A DNA stretch of 64,000 nt, taken from positions 992,001 through 1,056,000 of the forward strand of contig NC_013853.1 of the NCBI RefSeq assembly GCF_000027165.1, given 5' to 3'. The notes beneath the pieces are model-generated. The model ran no database searches, was not told the origin of the DNA, and saw nothing but the letters and a program-made list of their open reading frames with translations. Origin of the DNA: Streptococcus mitis B6. GTDB lineage: Bacteria; Bacillota; Bacilli; Lactobacillales; Streptococcaceae. Of the stretch, positions 37,521-47,400 are shown one piece after another; position 1 is the stretch's first letter; each line of letters begins with the position of its first letter. The position numbers and the translations under genes were made by a program.

Positions 37521-38873
37521 ATGTACCAAACCCATCATTTTAAAGACAAATTTATCTTATTTTTAAAGATATTTTTCCCTATCCTGATTTATCAATTTGC
37601 CAATTATTCTGCATCTTTTGTTGATACGACTATGACTGGCCAATACAATACCATGGACTTGGCTGGTGTGTCTATGGCAACCAGTATCTGGAACCCTTTC
37701 TTTACCTTTCTAACAGGGATTGTATCGGCCTTGGTGCCCATCATTGGTCACCATCTTGGTCGAGGCAAAAAGGAAGAGGTTGCGTCTGATTTTTACCAGT
37801 TTATTTATTTGGCCTTGGGTCTATCTGTGGTCTTGCTGGGGATGGTACTTTTTTTGGCACCACCAATCTTGAATCATATTGGACTAGAAGTACCAGTGGC
37901 GGCAGTAGCAGTTCGTTATCTCTGGTTTTTATCTATCGGGATTATCCCCCTGTTGCTCTTTAGTGTCATTCGCTCCTTGCTGGATTCGCTGGGGTTGACC
38001 AAACTGTCTATGTATCTCATGCTTTTGTTACTTCCCTTGAATAGTGGATTTAACTATCTCTTGATTTACGGGGCCTTTGGTGTTCCAGAACTGGGAGGTG
38101 CTGGGTCTGGTTTAGGTACTTCCTTGGCTTACTGGGTCTTGCTGGGAATTTCTGTTCTGGTTTTACTTAAACAGGAGAAGCTCAAAGCCTTACACCTTGA
38201 GAAACGAATTCCGCTTAATATGGATAAAATCAAGGAAGGAGTTCGCTTGGGTCTGCCTATTGGGGGGACTGTCTTCGCGGAAGTGGCTATCTTTTCTGTG
38301 GTTGGCTTGATTATGGCAAAGTTCTCGTCCTTGATTATTGCTAGTCACCAGTCAGCTATGAATTTTTCATCTCTCATGTATGCCTTCCCTATGAGTATCT
38401 CATCGGCTATGGCTATTGTTGTTTCCTATGAAGTGGGAGCCAAGCGATTTGATGATGCGAAAACCTATATTAGTTTAGGAAGATTTACTGCCCTCATTTT
38501 TGCTGCCTTCACCTTAACCTTCCTTTACATTTTTAGGGAAAATGTGGCCAGTCTTTATGGTAACGATCCAGAATTTATCGATTTGACAGCGCGTTTTTTG
38601 ACTTACAGCCTTTTCTTCCAGTTAGCAGATACCTTTGCGGCACCGCTTCAGGGAATTTTACGGGGGTATAAGGATACCGTTATTCCTTTTTACCTTGGTT
38701 TGCTTGGTTATTGGGGCGTAACAATCCCAGTGGCTATGGTATTTGATTCCCTAACAGATTTTGGAGCGTATTCTTACTGGATTGGCTTGATTATTAGTCT
38801 GATCGTGAGTGGGGCGCTCTACCGATGGCGTCTAACTGTGATTATGAAGAGATTTGAATCTAGAAAAGCTTGA
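37521..38873 (+). CDS. MATE-family efflux transporter
   Basis: 450 residues, about twelve membrane helices in two MatE halves (roughly 15-215 and 240-440). The first half begins PILIYQFANYSASFVDTTMTGQYN. Probably a Na+- or H+-coupled exporter of cationic drugs or metabolites. Ribosome site GAGAG upstream of the ATG is modest. Downstream lies the scar of a lost region (38955). Confidence 0.9.
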   Translation: MYQTHHFKDKFILFLKIFFPILIYQFANYSASFVDTTMTGQYNTMDLAGVSMATSIWNPFFTFLTGIVSALVPIIGHHLGRGKKEEVASDFYQFIYLALGLSVVLLGMVLFLAPPILNHIGLEVPVAAVAVRYLWFLSIGIIPLLLFSVIRSLLDSLGLTKLSMYLMLLLLPLNSGFNYLLIYGAFGVPELGGAGSGLGTSLAYWVLLGISVLVLLKQEKLKALHLEKRIPLNMDKIKEGVRLGLPIGGTVFAEVAIFSVVGLIMAKFSSLIIASHQSAMNFSSLMYAFPMSISSAMAIVVSYEVGAKRFDDAKTYISLGRFTALIFAAFTLTFLYIFRENVASLYGNDPEFIDLTARFLTYSLFFQLADTFAAPLQGILRGYKDTVIPFYLGLLGYWGVTIPVAMVFDSLTDFGAYSYWIGLIISLIVSGALYRWRLTVIMKRFESRKA

Positions 38874-38954
38874 TTTTTAGAATTCCTGCAAGCAAAAATA
38901 TCCTTCCTTATCTGCATTATTTTTGCTATAGTTAAATTAGTAGTAGGCAAATGA

Positions 38955-39041
38955 GAATTTCAAAATATAGAAACCATTGATATCACACGCTACTTCGCTG
39001 GTATTAGCCGTGAAGAAATCGCTGAAGCGGTAGTTGGATAA
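38955..39041 (+). pseudogene. C-terminal remnant of a lipoate-protein ligase-like gene
   Basis: 28 codons open after a TGA: EFQNIETIDITRYFAGIS followed by REEIAEAVVG and a TAA. The ITRYFAG...EEI pattern looks like the extreme C-terminus of LplA-type ligases. The fragment has no start or ribosome site and runs into an intact terminator. In S. pneumoniae the lplA gene and acetoin dehydrogenase genes occupy this place between the MATE gene and xerS (from memory), so this is probably the scar of their deletion. Confidence 0.5.
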
Positions 39042-39046
39042 ACCAA

Positions 39047-39080
39047 AAAGAAGTTGGTTGTAGGACCAGCTTCTTTTTTA
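39047..39080 (+). terminator. Terminator left after the lplA-like remnant
   Basis: AAGAAGTTGGT and ACCAGCTTCTT arms followed by TTTTT. Confidence 0.75.
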
Positions 39081-39114
39081 AAAACCATATATTACATAAT
39101 TTAATTTATGTATT

Positions 39115-40185
39115 TTATAAACTATCTAGAGCATTCTTTTGTTCATCATTAACGATATGAGTATAGAGGTCTGTGACTTGTGTACTGGCGTGTCCTAGTT
39201 GGTGGCTGACTAAAACTTGCGATTTAGTGGCATCATAGAGCCTGGTTGCTAGGGTATGTCGTAGTTTATGGGGTGTTACACGGACTTTGAAGTCCTCAGA
39301 GTACTTAGCAACCATTTTCTCAACGCTGGAAGCATCGATACGATTAGGAACACCTCTGTAGAGTGTCAAAAAAAGAGCTGTATCTGTTTTTTCCGTTTTA
39401 TAGCGTTGATTCCGAATGGCCAGATAATTTTCTAAATAAGGTTTTGCAAAGGCAGCGACATTGACAGAGTCACGTTTGCCACCTTTTCGAGTAACATCAA
39501 TAACCATCATTTTGAGGTTGAGATCTCTTAGATCCAGATTAACAGCTTCAGATAAGCGGACACCAGACGCCAAGAGAAGGGCGATAATGGCCAAATCACG
39601 TTCTTTATTTTTATTAAATGAAGATAGGGCGCGATTTGAAAGTTGTTGTGGATACTCTTGGTCAATATAAGTTAGAAAACCTTCTGTTTCATCACCTAAA
39701 AAGAGTTTTTGCTTGATGTTTTCAGCTCTGGCAGCAAGTGTTTCTTTCTTTTTCTTTGTTGAAACTTTCTTCATTACATTACGATAAAAATAAGGTTCGC
39801 CCTGATCGTTTTCAACTTCCTCAGTCAAATACTTATAAAGACTAGAAAGTGCTGACAAAGTCCGATTGATAGTTGTCTGAGAAACTCCTTGCTTGGTTGT
39901 ATTAGCATTCAGCAAAGGACGTTCTCGTAGATAAAGGATAAAGGATTCCATGTCTTTCTTAGACATATTTTCCAAGACAGATAAAGGAATATCAGCCATT
40001 TTATCTGCGTTTGAAATGCCAGACTCCAAAACCCAGCTAAAAAATCGATAGTATTCCTTGAGGTATTCGTACAAGGTTGTAAAACTGTAAGGTACAGCCA
40101 GCTTAGATTGGTAGTATTCCAGAACATACCAGGGCATGATTTGTTTTAGTTTGTCGATTCGTTCCAGTAAAATCTCACGTTTCAT
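39115..40185 (-). CDS. xerS: Tyrosine recombinase XerS
   Basis: 356 residues, the single Xer recombinase of streptococci and lactococci, which resolves chromosome dimers at difSL. N-terminal SAM-like core-binding domain (about 15-130) and catalytic domain with the full RKHRHY set: [11 protein letters not shown] (Arg), [11 protein letters not shown] (Lys), [12 protein letters not shown] (His, Arg), QLGHAS (His) and LYTHIV (Tyr nucleophile). The dif site lies 53 bp upstream of the gene (40238), the classic arrangement. Confidence 0.95.
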   Translation of the reverse strand: MKREILLERIDKLKQIMPWYVLEYYQSKLAVPYSFTTLYEYLKEYYRFFSWVLESGISNADKMADIPLSVLENMSKKDMESFILYLRERPLLNANTTKQGVSQTTINRTLSALSSLYKYLTEEVENDQGEPYFYRNVMKKVSTKKKKETLAARAENIKQKLFLGDETEGFLTYIDQEYPQQLSNRALSSFNKNKERDLAIIALLLASGVRLSEAVNLDLRDLNLKMMVIDVTRKGGKRDSVNVAAFAKPYLENYLAIRNQRYKTEKTDTALFLTLYRGVPNRIDASSVEKMVAKYSEDFKVRVTPHKLRHTLATRLYDATKSQVLVSHQLGHASTQVTDLYTHIVNDEQKNALDSL

Positions 40186-40237
40186 GTATTTTCTCCATAA
40201 ATAAGTTTACTAGTAGTATAGCATAGACTTATTTATT

Positions 40238-40268
40238 TTTCAAGAAAATTATAGTTTTTCGGAAAGAT
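40238..40268. other. difSL chromosome dimer resolution site
   Basis: On the minus strand the 31-bp site runs ATCTTTCCGAAAAACTATAA then TTTTCTTGAAA, closely matching the published streptococcal/lactococcal difSL. Its place directly upstream of xerS is the conserved setting. It marks the replication terminus; gene orientation switches around it. Confidence 0.85.
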
Positions 40269-40382
40269 ATTATAGAGCTTTTTAATAGAATAACTAAAAT
40301 AACCAAAAATGATTTCATTTTTAATAACTAAAAAATTTTTTCGACAAAAATTGTCTATAATGTACTTTATTCCTGAGAAACT

Positions 40383-40429
40383 AACACAAAGACTTGGTTC
40401 TTTTTTCATAAGAACCAAGTCTTTGTGTT
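40383..40429. repeat. Perfect 20-bp inverted repeat near dif
   Basis: AACACAAAGACTTGGTTCTT (40383-40402) and its exact complement (40410-40429) with a 7-base loop. It lies beyond the 3' end of the minus-strand MepB-like gene but has no good T run on that side, so it is either an unusual terminator or another palindromic element 115 bp from dif. Confidence 0.6.
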
Positions 40430-40465
40430 TGATATGAATCTACTAGGAATTTTTCAAAGTCATTC

Positions 40466-40903
40466 TTATAATTGAATTTCTCTAAAAAATTTCAATTGCC
40501 ATTTTTGTGTTGATTGAGCCGTTGTATTTAAATTTGTGCACCAAGGCGGATAAAATCGCATGGACATTTTTCCTTTGCTGTTTTTTGTTGAGAGAATTTT
40601 CTTACAAGTAGCAACTTCGTTTGGAATAATAAATAGCCCCTTTTTATCATTATCGATGACAACGATAACAAGTTCAGTTCCCAAATCTTCATTGGTATAA
40701 GGAATGTTCATGTTATTTTTGTCTTTTTTCCAAAAAACTGTAAAATATCCTTCTTTTTTCGGTGTTCTTTTTGCTAAGCGGCATCTTTTATATCCTTGCT
40801 CATCCTTTATTTTGATAAGAATACCTTCGTATTTTTCATTCCACTTTTCTTTAATGAATTCAAAATCACCATAAAACTCATATAGAGCATCTAGTATTTT
40901 CAT
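40466..40903 (-). CDS. MepB-like family protein
   Basis: 145 residues. Matches the MepB family: a central YKRCRLAKRTPKKEGYFTVF and WKKDKNN strand pair, LGTELVIVVIDNDKKGLFIIP, KGKMSMRFYPPW and the C-terminal STQKWQLKFF. In Staphylococcus aureus mepB accompanies the mepRA efflux genes, but its function is unknown. No mepR or mepA is near. Codon use is AT-rich and the gene stands alone between dif and the ClC transporter gene, so recent gain is possible. Confidence 0.7.
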   Translation of the reverse strand: MKILDALYEFYGDFEFIKEKWNEKYEGILIKIKDEQGYKRCRLAKRTPKKEGYFTVFWKKDKNNMNIPYTNEDLGTELVIVVIDNDKKGLFIIPNEVATCKKILSTKNSKGKMSMRFYPPWCTNLNTTAQSTQKWQLKFFREIQL

Positions 40904-40991
40904 TATGATGTATGTCCTCCCTTATCAAAATCAACAAAATATTCTTGATACATTTATTACATAATAAAAATTATGTAATAATATTTTTGAT

Positions 40992-42542
40992 TTACAACAA
41001 CAAATCTTTGACTTTCCCAATTTCACTTTTTGGAATCACCAAGTGGATCATATCCCCCAGATACATTCTGGTTGAGCCGTTAACTGTTTGGCTCTTGCCA
41101 TTATGAACTTGTGTTGTGATTAGGACGTTATGAGGCAAGTTGAGCTCGTGTACTTGTTTTCCAGCGATTTTGTCAGATACAGGGATTTCAATGAGTGTAA
41201 CTTCTCCTTCATCTGTTGCTTCTTCTGGCAACATTCTTTCTAGCATGGCCTCATAGACTGGCGCACCCTTGAGTAAATCCATGATGATATAGGAAACTAG
41301 GGTTACTAAGCCAAGTGGCATGAGATTGCGAATATCTCCTACCATCTCAGTTACGAGTATCATAGCGGTTAAGGGTGCCTTTGATATTGCTCCAAAATAG
41401 CCACTCATTCCTAGAATGACAAATATAGGGAATTGCTCCTGACTGACAAGTCCAATATTCACACAAATGACACCAACTAGGGCACCAAGCAAGGAACCAA
41501 GCGCCAGAATGGGTAGAAAAATTCCTCCTGGAAGGCCACTTCCATAGCTAATCATGCTCCAAACAAAGCGAATCAAAAAGTAAGCTAATAGAACTTGGAA
41601 ACTAAAATTTTGCTCAGTTAGGGAAAGAACCAGCTGATTTCCACCTCCAAGGATTTGTGGCAAGAAGATGCCGACTGGTATGATGAGAATAAAGGCAAGA
41701 ATTGGGTAATAAGCTCTATCCAAACGGATTTTTTGCCCAAGCCAGTCATAAATTCTACCGACATTGAGTACAGCCTTCTCATAGAGAAAACCAGATAGTC
41801 CAAGAAAAACTCCCATAAGGAGGTAAATCCAATATTGGTCTAGGGTCATGAGTGGGATATTGTCTGGCATATCCAGTACGGGTGTTAGGCCAAATATGAG
41901 CAGAGAGACAAAGTTTGCTACGAGACTGGCTGCTAGAGTTGAGACCCAGAAAAAGCGTGAAAAATGGTGATAAACTTCTTCTACGACAAAGAGAAGTCCT
42001 GCAATCGGAGCATTAAAGGCTGCGGCTAAACCTGCTGCAGCTCCACTCGCAATAAGAGAACGTTCCTCTACTGGACTGGATTTGAGCCATTTGGCAATTC
42101 CTTTGCCCCCGACTGCTCCAAGTTGAATACTTGGTCCTTCACGCCCCAGCATAAGGCCACTTGCAATAGCAAGAATTCCTAGAATATATTTTTTCCAAAG
42201 AACTCCCCACCAGTTGAGAGTCATCAATCCCTTTAATTCGGCTTCGACCTGAGGAATTCCTGAGCCTTTGATATCTTTTTCTGATCGAGTTAATTTCGCA
42301 CTGAGCCAACAAACTATTAAATAAAACAGACCAATGATAAAAAGATTGCGCACTAGGTGCACTTGATCTTGATAAAGTCCTTGTATCAGGTGGAAGCCTT
42401 TTTCGATTGAAAACCGAAAGGATCCGACGATGAGCCCTACGACGAGACCGACAATGATTCCTCGTCCAACTTGGGATAATATGGTGCTTGAGACAAAGGC
42501 AAATTCTTTCTTGGAACTGAGTGTTTCTGACTGTTCCTCCAT
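40992..42542 (-). CDS. ClC-family chloride channel/antiporter with RCK-C domain
   Basis: 516 residues from the ATG at 42542 (AGAAGGA ribosome site; the longer reading to 42602 would overlap rnhB). ClC pore motifs: GSGIPQVE, GREGPSIQLGA with the gating glutamate, and GSGLPGGIFLPILALG. About 10-12 membrane segments, then a cytoplasmic TrkA-C/RCK-C-like domain (about 440-516, LIEIPVSDKIAGKQVHELNL). Keeping the external gating glutamate suggests H+/Cl- (or fluoride/nitrate) exchange. Confidence 0.9.
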   Translation of the reverse strand: MEEQSETLSSKKEFAFVSSTILSQVGRGIIVGLVVGLIVGSFRFSIEKGFHLIQGLYQDQVHLVRNLFIIGLFYLIVCWLSAKLTRSEKDIKGSGIPQVEAELKGLMTLNWWGVLWKKYILGILAIASGLMLGREGPSIQLGAVGGKGIAKWLKSSPVEERSLIASGAAAGLAAAFNAPIAGLLFVVEEVYHHFSRFFWVSTLAASLVANFVSLLIFGLTPVLDMPDNIPLMTLDQYWIYLLMGVFLGLSGFLYEKAVLNVGRIYDWLGQKIRLDRAYYPILAFILIIPVGIFLPQILGGGNQLVLSLTEQNFSFQVLLAYFLIRFVWSMISYGSGLPGGIFLPILALGSLLGALVGVICVNIGLVSQEQFPIFVILGMSGYFGAISKAPLTAMILVTEMVGDIRNLMPLGLVTLVSYIIMDLLKGAPVYEAMLERMLPEEATDEGEVTLIEIPVSDKIAGKQVHELNLPHNVLITTQVHNGKSQTVNGSTRMYLGDMIHLVIPKSEIGKVKDLLL

Positions 42543-42558
42543 AATCATTCCTTCTAAC

Positions 42559-43338
42559 TTAACTTTCTTTTTCTTCTGAAACCAGTGATTTAACGGGTTC
42601 AAAGCTGGTTCGGTGAATTGGGGTAACTCCTAGTTTTTCCAGTCCTTCTAGATGTTTAGCAGTTCCATATCCTGCATTAGTAGCGAAATCATAGCCGGGA
42701 AATTGCTGGTCGAATTCCTTCATCAATTCATCACGTGTCACCTTGGCTACTATAGAAGCTGCTGCAATTGAAAGGGAATTGGCATCTCCTTTGATGATAG
42801 ATGTTTGTGAAATTGGTAAATCCAGTTTCATGGCATCTATCAAAAGGTGCTCAGGTTGAGGACTGAGCTGGGAGATTGCTTCCTGCATGGCCAGTTTGGT
42901 TGCTTCATAGATATTGACTTGGTCGATGACTTGATTATCCATGATACCAATGCCAATTGATAAGGCTTGGTTCTGAACGGCTTGGAAAATCTCCAGATGT
43001 TTCTTTTTAGGAATTTTCTTGCTGTCGTTGAGGCCTTTAATTTTACAATTTTTAGGTAAGATGACGGCTGCAGCAACTACTGGTCCAGCCAGAGGACCTC
43101 GGCCGACCTCATCAACACCAGCAACTAAGGTCAATCCTTGCTTGTAAAGTTCTTTTTCATAGGAAAGCATGGATTCCAAACGAAAATCCTCATCCAATTC
43201 TGCCTGAATAGCTTTTTTACGCTTGCTGATTTCCTTTTGAACTCCAGAGCGATTATCCTTTTCAAGCTCTAAAAAAATAGGGCTATCAAGGTCCTTGACA
43301 GTAGCAAGGAGTTCTTTGATTTCTTTAATCGTCGCCAT
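42559..43338 (-). CDS. rnhB: Ribonuclease HII
   Basis: 259 residues. Catalytic DE motif in [17 protein letters not shown] near residue 75, further acidic residues in LLIDAMKLD, and the HRTSFEPVK end. An N-terminal extension of about 65 residues is normal in streptococci. Removes ribonucleotides and RNA primers from DNA. Overlaps rbgA by 14 bp, a conserved Firmicute pairing (rbgA-rnhB). Confidence 0.96.
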   Translation of the reverse strand: MATIKEIKELLATVKDLDSPIFLELEKDNRSGVQKEISKRKKAIQAELDEDFRLESMLSYEKELYKQGLTLVAGVDEVGRGPLAGPVVAAAVILPKNCKIKGLNDSKKIPKKKHLEIFQAVQNQALSIGIGIMDNQVIDQVNIYEATKLAMQEAISQLSPQPEHLLIDAMKLDLPISQTSIIKGDANSLSIAAASIVAKVTRDELMKEFDQQFPGYDFATNAGYGTAKHLEGLEKLGVTPIHRTSFEPVKSLVSEEKES

Positions 43339-44176
43339 CTAGATCTTCCAATGTATCTAAGGTATAGTTACCGAGTTTGCCATCACGGACTTCCTTCACG
43401 AAGAGACTGTAAAAGCGGTCATAGTCATCACGGAAACCGAGGGCACGGGTCATATCCATAATAATAACAGGAGCTTCTTCCTCAATTTTCATTTGTTTGA
43501 AGCGTTCAGCCAACTTTTCTGGATAATGTTCTTTGAAATAATTGAGGCCAAAAATAGTTACCTCATCCATAGGAAGCAACTGGTCTTTGATAGCTCCAGT
43601 CAAGGCTAACTTAAGCGCAACAGTTTCATCCTCAAACTTAGGCCAGAGAATCCCTGGTGTATCTAAGATTTCCAGGTCTTTATTGGTTTTGAGCCATTGT
43701 TGACCTTTTGTGACCCCTGGCTTGTTTCCAACAACAGCAATTTTCTTACCAGCTAAACGGTTCATAAGAGTGGATTTACCAGCGTTTGGAATCCCGATAA
43801 TCATGGTACGCAAGGTTTCAATCTTGATACCACGTTCTTTTTGGCGAGCAATCTTATCCGCCATGAGCTTCTTGGCAGCATCTGTTACAACTTTTACAGT
43901 CACTTGTTCTTTGGAATTGATAGCCAGCGTCTGGATTCCCTGTGATTCAAAATACTGGCGCCATTCCTTGGTCATTGCTGGGTCAGCCAAGTCTGCCTTA
44001 TTTAAAATCAAGAGTTTTGGTTTGTCACCAACAATTTTGGTCAACATAGGATTTTGACTAGATAGAGGTAAGCGTGCATCCACCAAAATCGTTACAAAAT
44101 CAACAAATTTTAAATTTTCCTGAACCTGTCGACGAGCTTTGGACATGTGACCAGGAAACCATTGAATAGTAGCCAT
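43325..44176 (-). CDS. rbgA: Ribosome biogenesis GTPase RbgA (YlqF)
   Basis: 283 residues. Circularly permuted GTPase: NKADLAD (G4) near residue 58 precedes [14 protein letters not shown] (G1) near 127, then DTPGILWP (G3). N-terminal [14 protein letters not shown] is diagnostic. Needed for late assembly of the 50S subunit. First gene of the minus-strand rbgA-rnhB pair. Confidence 0.96.
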   Translation of the reverse strand: MATIQWFPGHMSKARRQVQENLKFVDFVTILVDARLPLSSQNPMLTKIVGDKPKLLILNKADLADPAMTKEWRQYFESQGIQTLAINSKEQVTVKVVTDAAKKLMADKIARQKERGIKIETLRTMIIGIPNAGKSTLMNRLAGKKIAVVGNKPGVTKGQQWLKTNKDLEILDTPGILWPKFEDETVALKLALTGAIKDQLLPMDEVTIFGLNYFKEHYPEKLAERFKQMKIEEEAPVIIMDMTRALGFRDDYDRFYSLFVKEVRDGKLGNYTLDTLEDLDGDD

Positions 44177-44388
44177 TGAGTTTTTTCCTTATAAAATAAA
44201 AATCTAATTAATATAAATAGTGTTTTTCTTATAGTCTATTTTATCATAATTTGAGCACTTTTGCATAGGCTTTTGGCTATGAGAAATTTGTTAAACATAA
44301 TTTTATTTATGTCTTTTACAATACAGTAAACTTATATAAAGGATATTAGACTTCAAAAAGAGGATTTTCATTGCACTCAATATCAAAA

Positions 44389-44416
44389 AAGAAGATGACA
44401 AATCATCTTCTTAAAA
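44389..44416 (-). terminator. Terminator of the LPXTG adhesin gene
   Basis: AAGAAGATGA / TCATCTTCTT stem with a four-base loop (44389-44412); a T run follows on the minus strand. Confidence 0.75.
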
Positions 44417-44427
44417 ACTATGATTTT

Positions 44428-47400
44428 TTAGTCTTCTTTTTTCTTGCGAGCAAGAAGTCCAAGTGCTGCAAGGTTAGCATTAGCTTCTGAACCTGTGTTT
44501 GGTAATTCCTCTCTTCTACTTGTCTCAGAAGTCGGAGTATTTGCTTCTGGAGTGTTTGGGGTTGGAATTTGACTTTCTGGTGTTGGAATAGTCGGATCTT
44601 GTGGAGTTGGAATCGGTGTGGTCGGTTTCTGTGGAACAGGATTATTAGGCTCTACTGGTGTTATCTTTTCAAATTTATGAATAGTTACACCATCTTTCGT
44701 TGTAGTCGTAATAAATCGATATCCAGGAATATTTCCTGGTTCATGAGTTCCAGGTTTTTCTGGTTTCAATGGCTTACCATTTTCATCCACCCAGATTGTA
44801 ATATGATTACTTTCTGGAGTTGGTTTTACCGGTTCTTCCGGACTAGGTGTATTTGGAACTTTTACATACTCAATCGGTGTATCCTTACCAGGTTCTGTTG
44901 GTACTGGTGGAATGTATCCTTGTGTTGGATCATTTGGCACTTTTGGTTGTAACAGTGTCTCGCCAATCTTCGGTGTGTATCCTGGTACATATGGTATTAC
45001 TGGTACATTTGGTGTATTAGGATACATTGGATCACCAGGCTTAGTTGGGTCTGTCGGATGGTTTGGATATGGTAGTGGCGTTGGTGTTTCTACACCTGGC
45101 ACTTTTGGTATCCATGAACCAAGTTTCTTGTAAACCACTTCAATCGTTTGATTTGCAACAGTTGGTGTTATTTCTTTTCTTTCAGCAACTTCTTTTTGAG
45201 TTGGGTCTTTAAGGATGTAACCTTTAACTATTGGTGATGATACTTTATCAAATGTACTATCTCCACCAACTGCTTTCCATTCTCCATAAGTAATCTCACC
45301 TGTTACTACGTTAATCTTAGCTTCACGTGTAAATGTAACTTTGTCTGTTGATGGTTCAGAAACTTTATTTCCAGCCTCGTCAACATAGTTGATTGTACGT
45401 GTAACTTCTTTTTCTAAGTCAGATTTTGCTAGTCCTGTTTCTGGCCATTTTGGTCCTTCTGGTTTATCTGGATCTACTGGATCATTTGGATTTTTCGGCT
45501 CTGTTACTGTCACAACTTTTTCATGTACTTTCAATCTGAATACTTGTGTTGGATCTCCATCTGTTGGATCTTTTTCCTTATCAAATTTTTGATTATTTAA
45601 TAAGTCTTTATTCTCAACTATATATCCACGTTTTTCTAAGTCTGCAATCTTAGCCGTTACTGAATCTGCTGGAATTGGTTCACCTGTTTTACCTGAAAGC
45701 TCTACTTTCTCTTCAGGTAGTTCAACCTCTGTACCTGTTGTTGTATTGAATACTTTCACTACAGCTTTTTGAGGATCTTTTGAATACTCAATTGGTGTAT
45801 CTTCGCCTGGTGTGTTTGGAATTGGTGGCACCTTGTATCCATTTTCTGGATTATTTGGATCAACTGGTTCTAACGGTGTTTCGCCAATCTTCGGTGTGTA
45901 TCCTGGTACATATGGTATTACTGGTACATTTGGTGTATTAGGATCCGTTGGATCACCAGGTTTCGTTGGATCTGTTGGATGGTTTGGATATGGTAGTGGT
46001 GTTGGTGTTTCTACACCTGGCACTTTTGGTACCCATGATCCTAACTTAGTATAAACTACTTTTTGATCTAATCCTGTCGAATCTGCATTTGTTTCCACTT
46101 TTTCTACTGAAGCTTTGTCTGCTACATAGCCTGTTAATGTAGGTGTGTCTACTTTTGCTAATTCTTTGTCCGCACTTTCCCAATTTCCGTATGTGATTGT
46201 TCCTGTAACTGCATTATATGTTGCACTACGTTTGAAGTGGGCTGTTTGTGTTACAGTCGGTTTCGCATCCGCTATTTCTGGTTCATCCGCAGTTTCTTTC
46301 TTAACGTAAGTAATTGTACGTGTTACTTCTTTTTCTAAGTCAGATTTTGCTAATCCAGTTGCTGGCCATTTTGGTCCTTCTGGAACATTTGGATCAACCG
46401 GTGTATTTGGAGTTGGTGGTTCTGTTACTGTCACAACTTTTTCTTTTACAGTAATCGTATATTCCTGACTTGGAATTTGACCTTCTGTGTCTTCTATAGT
46501 ATCAACTGTTTTATCACCACTTGTAAATGTGTCTCCAACAATCTCATATCCAGCTTTTTTAAGTGCTGTTATTCTAGTATTTACATCTGTTGAAGAGAAT
46601 GTATCTCCTACATTACCAGAAAGTGTAATATCGCCATATCCTGTTAACGCTTCAGTTGCTGTCTCAGATACTTGTTTCTTGAAGTGAACGACACCTTTAC
46701 CTGTAGGCGGTACAGTTCTTTCTTCATATACAAATGTGATTACTGTATTTTTCTTTGTGATACTTCCATTTAGCGTATCAGATGAAGTTTCCAATCCTCC
46801 ACCAACTGATCTTAAAGCATAATATTTTCCATTAGTTGCATTAAACGACAGAACTTTTTTTGAATGCACATCATAGTCTGTACCAATCAGTACATCTTTT
46901 CTTACCAAATAGCCATTATCCGTTTTTTCTCCAGCTTTTTTAGCATCTGCATCAGTGATTGGTAAATTATTTCCATTAGTATCAACATAACGAACAGTAA
47001 CATCTCCTGACATAGCTGATCTTACTTCAGACGTCTTTTTACTCTTGTCGATTTCTTCTTTTATTTTTTTCTCTTGGTCTTCAGTAATCTTACCTTGCTC
47101 TTTTAACTTGGTAAGAATACGTTTTGCTAATTCTTTAGACGGTTCTACAGTATCTTGGATGACTGAGAAATCGGCTAGAATCGGCATATTATACTGAATA
47201 CGAGAACTTTGAGGGTTTACCCCAACTCTTTCATTATCAGATGGAATTACTTGTACAGTATACGATACAATATCCGTTCCTAAAGGAATGTCCGCAGTAG
47301 CGAAGTAGCCTGCTTTTCCTAGTTTGCTATATCCAGGACCCACTGCTTCCTTAATCTTAGCCGACAGCTCTTCATCAGAAATCACATTCGTACGCACAAT

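Noticed and set aside
40383..40429. A second dif-like recombination site
   Set aside because: The perfect palindrome has no similarity to difSL arms; kept only as an unexplained inverted repeat.
45000..46040. Possible CRISPR array because of regularly repeated sequence
   Set aside because: Only two long in-frame coding repeats, no short repeat/spacer alternation and no cas genes.
44569..46054. Plus-strand Gly/Ser/Phe-rich frames opposite the adhesin repeats
   Set aside because: Antisense of Pro/Thr-rich repeats; no ribosome sites or known domains.
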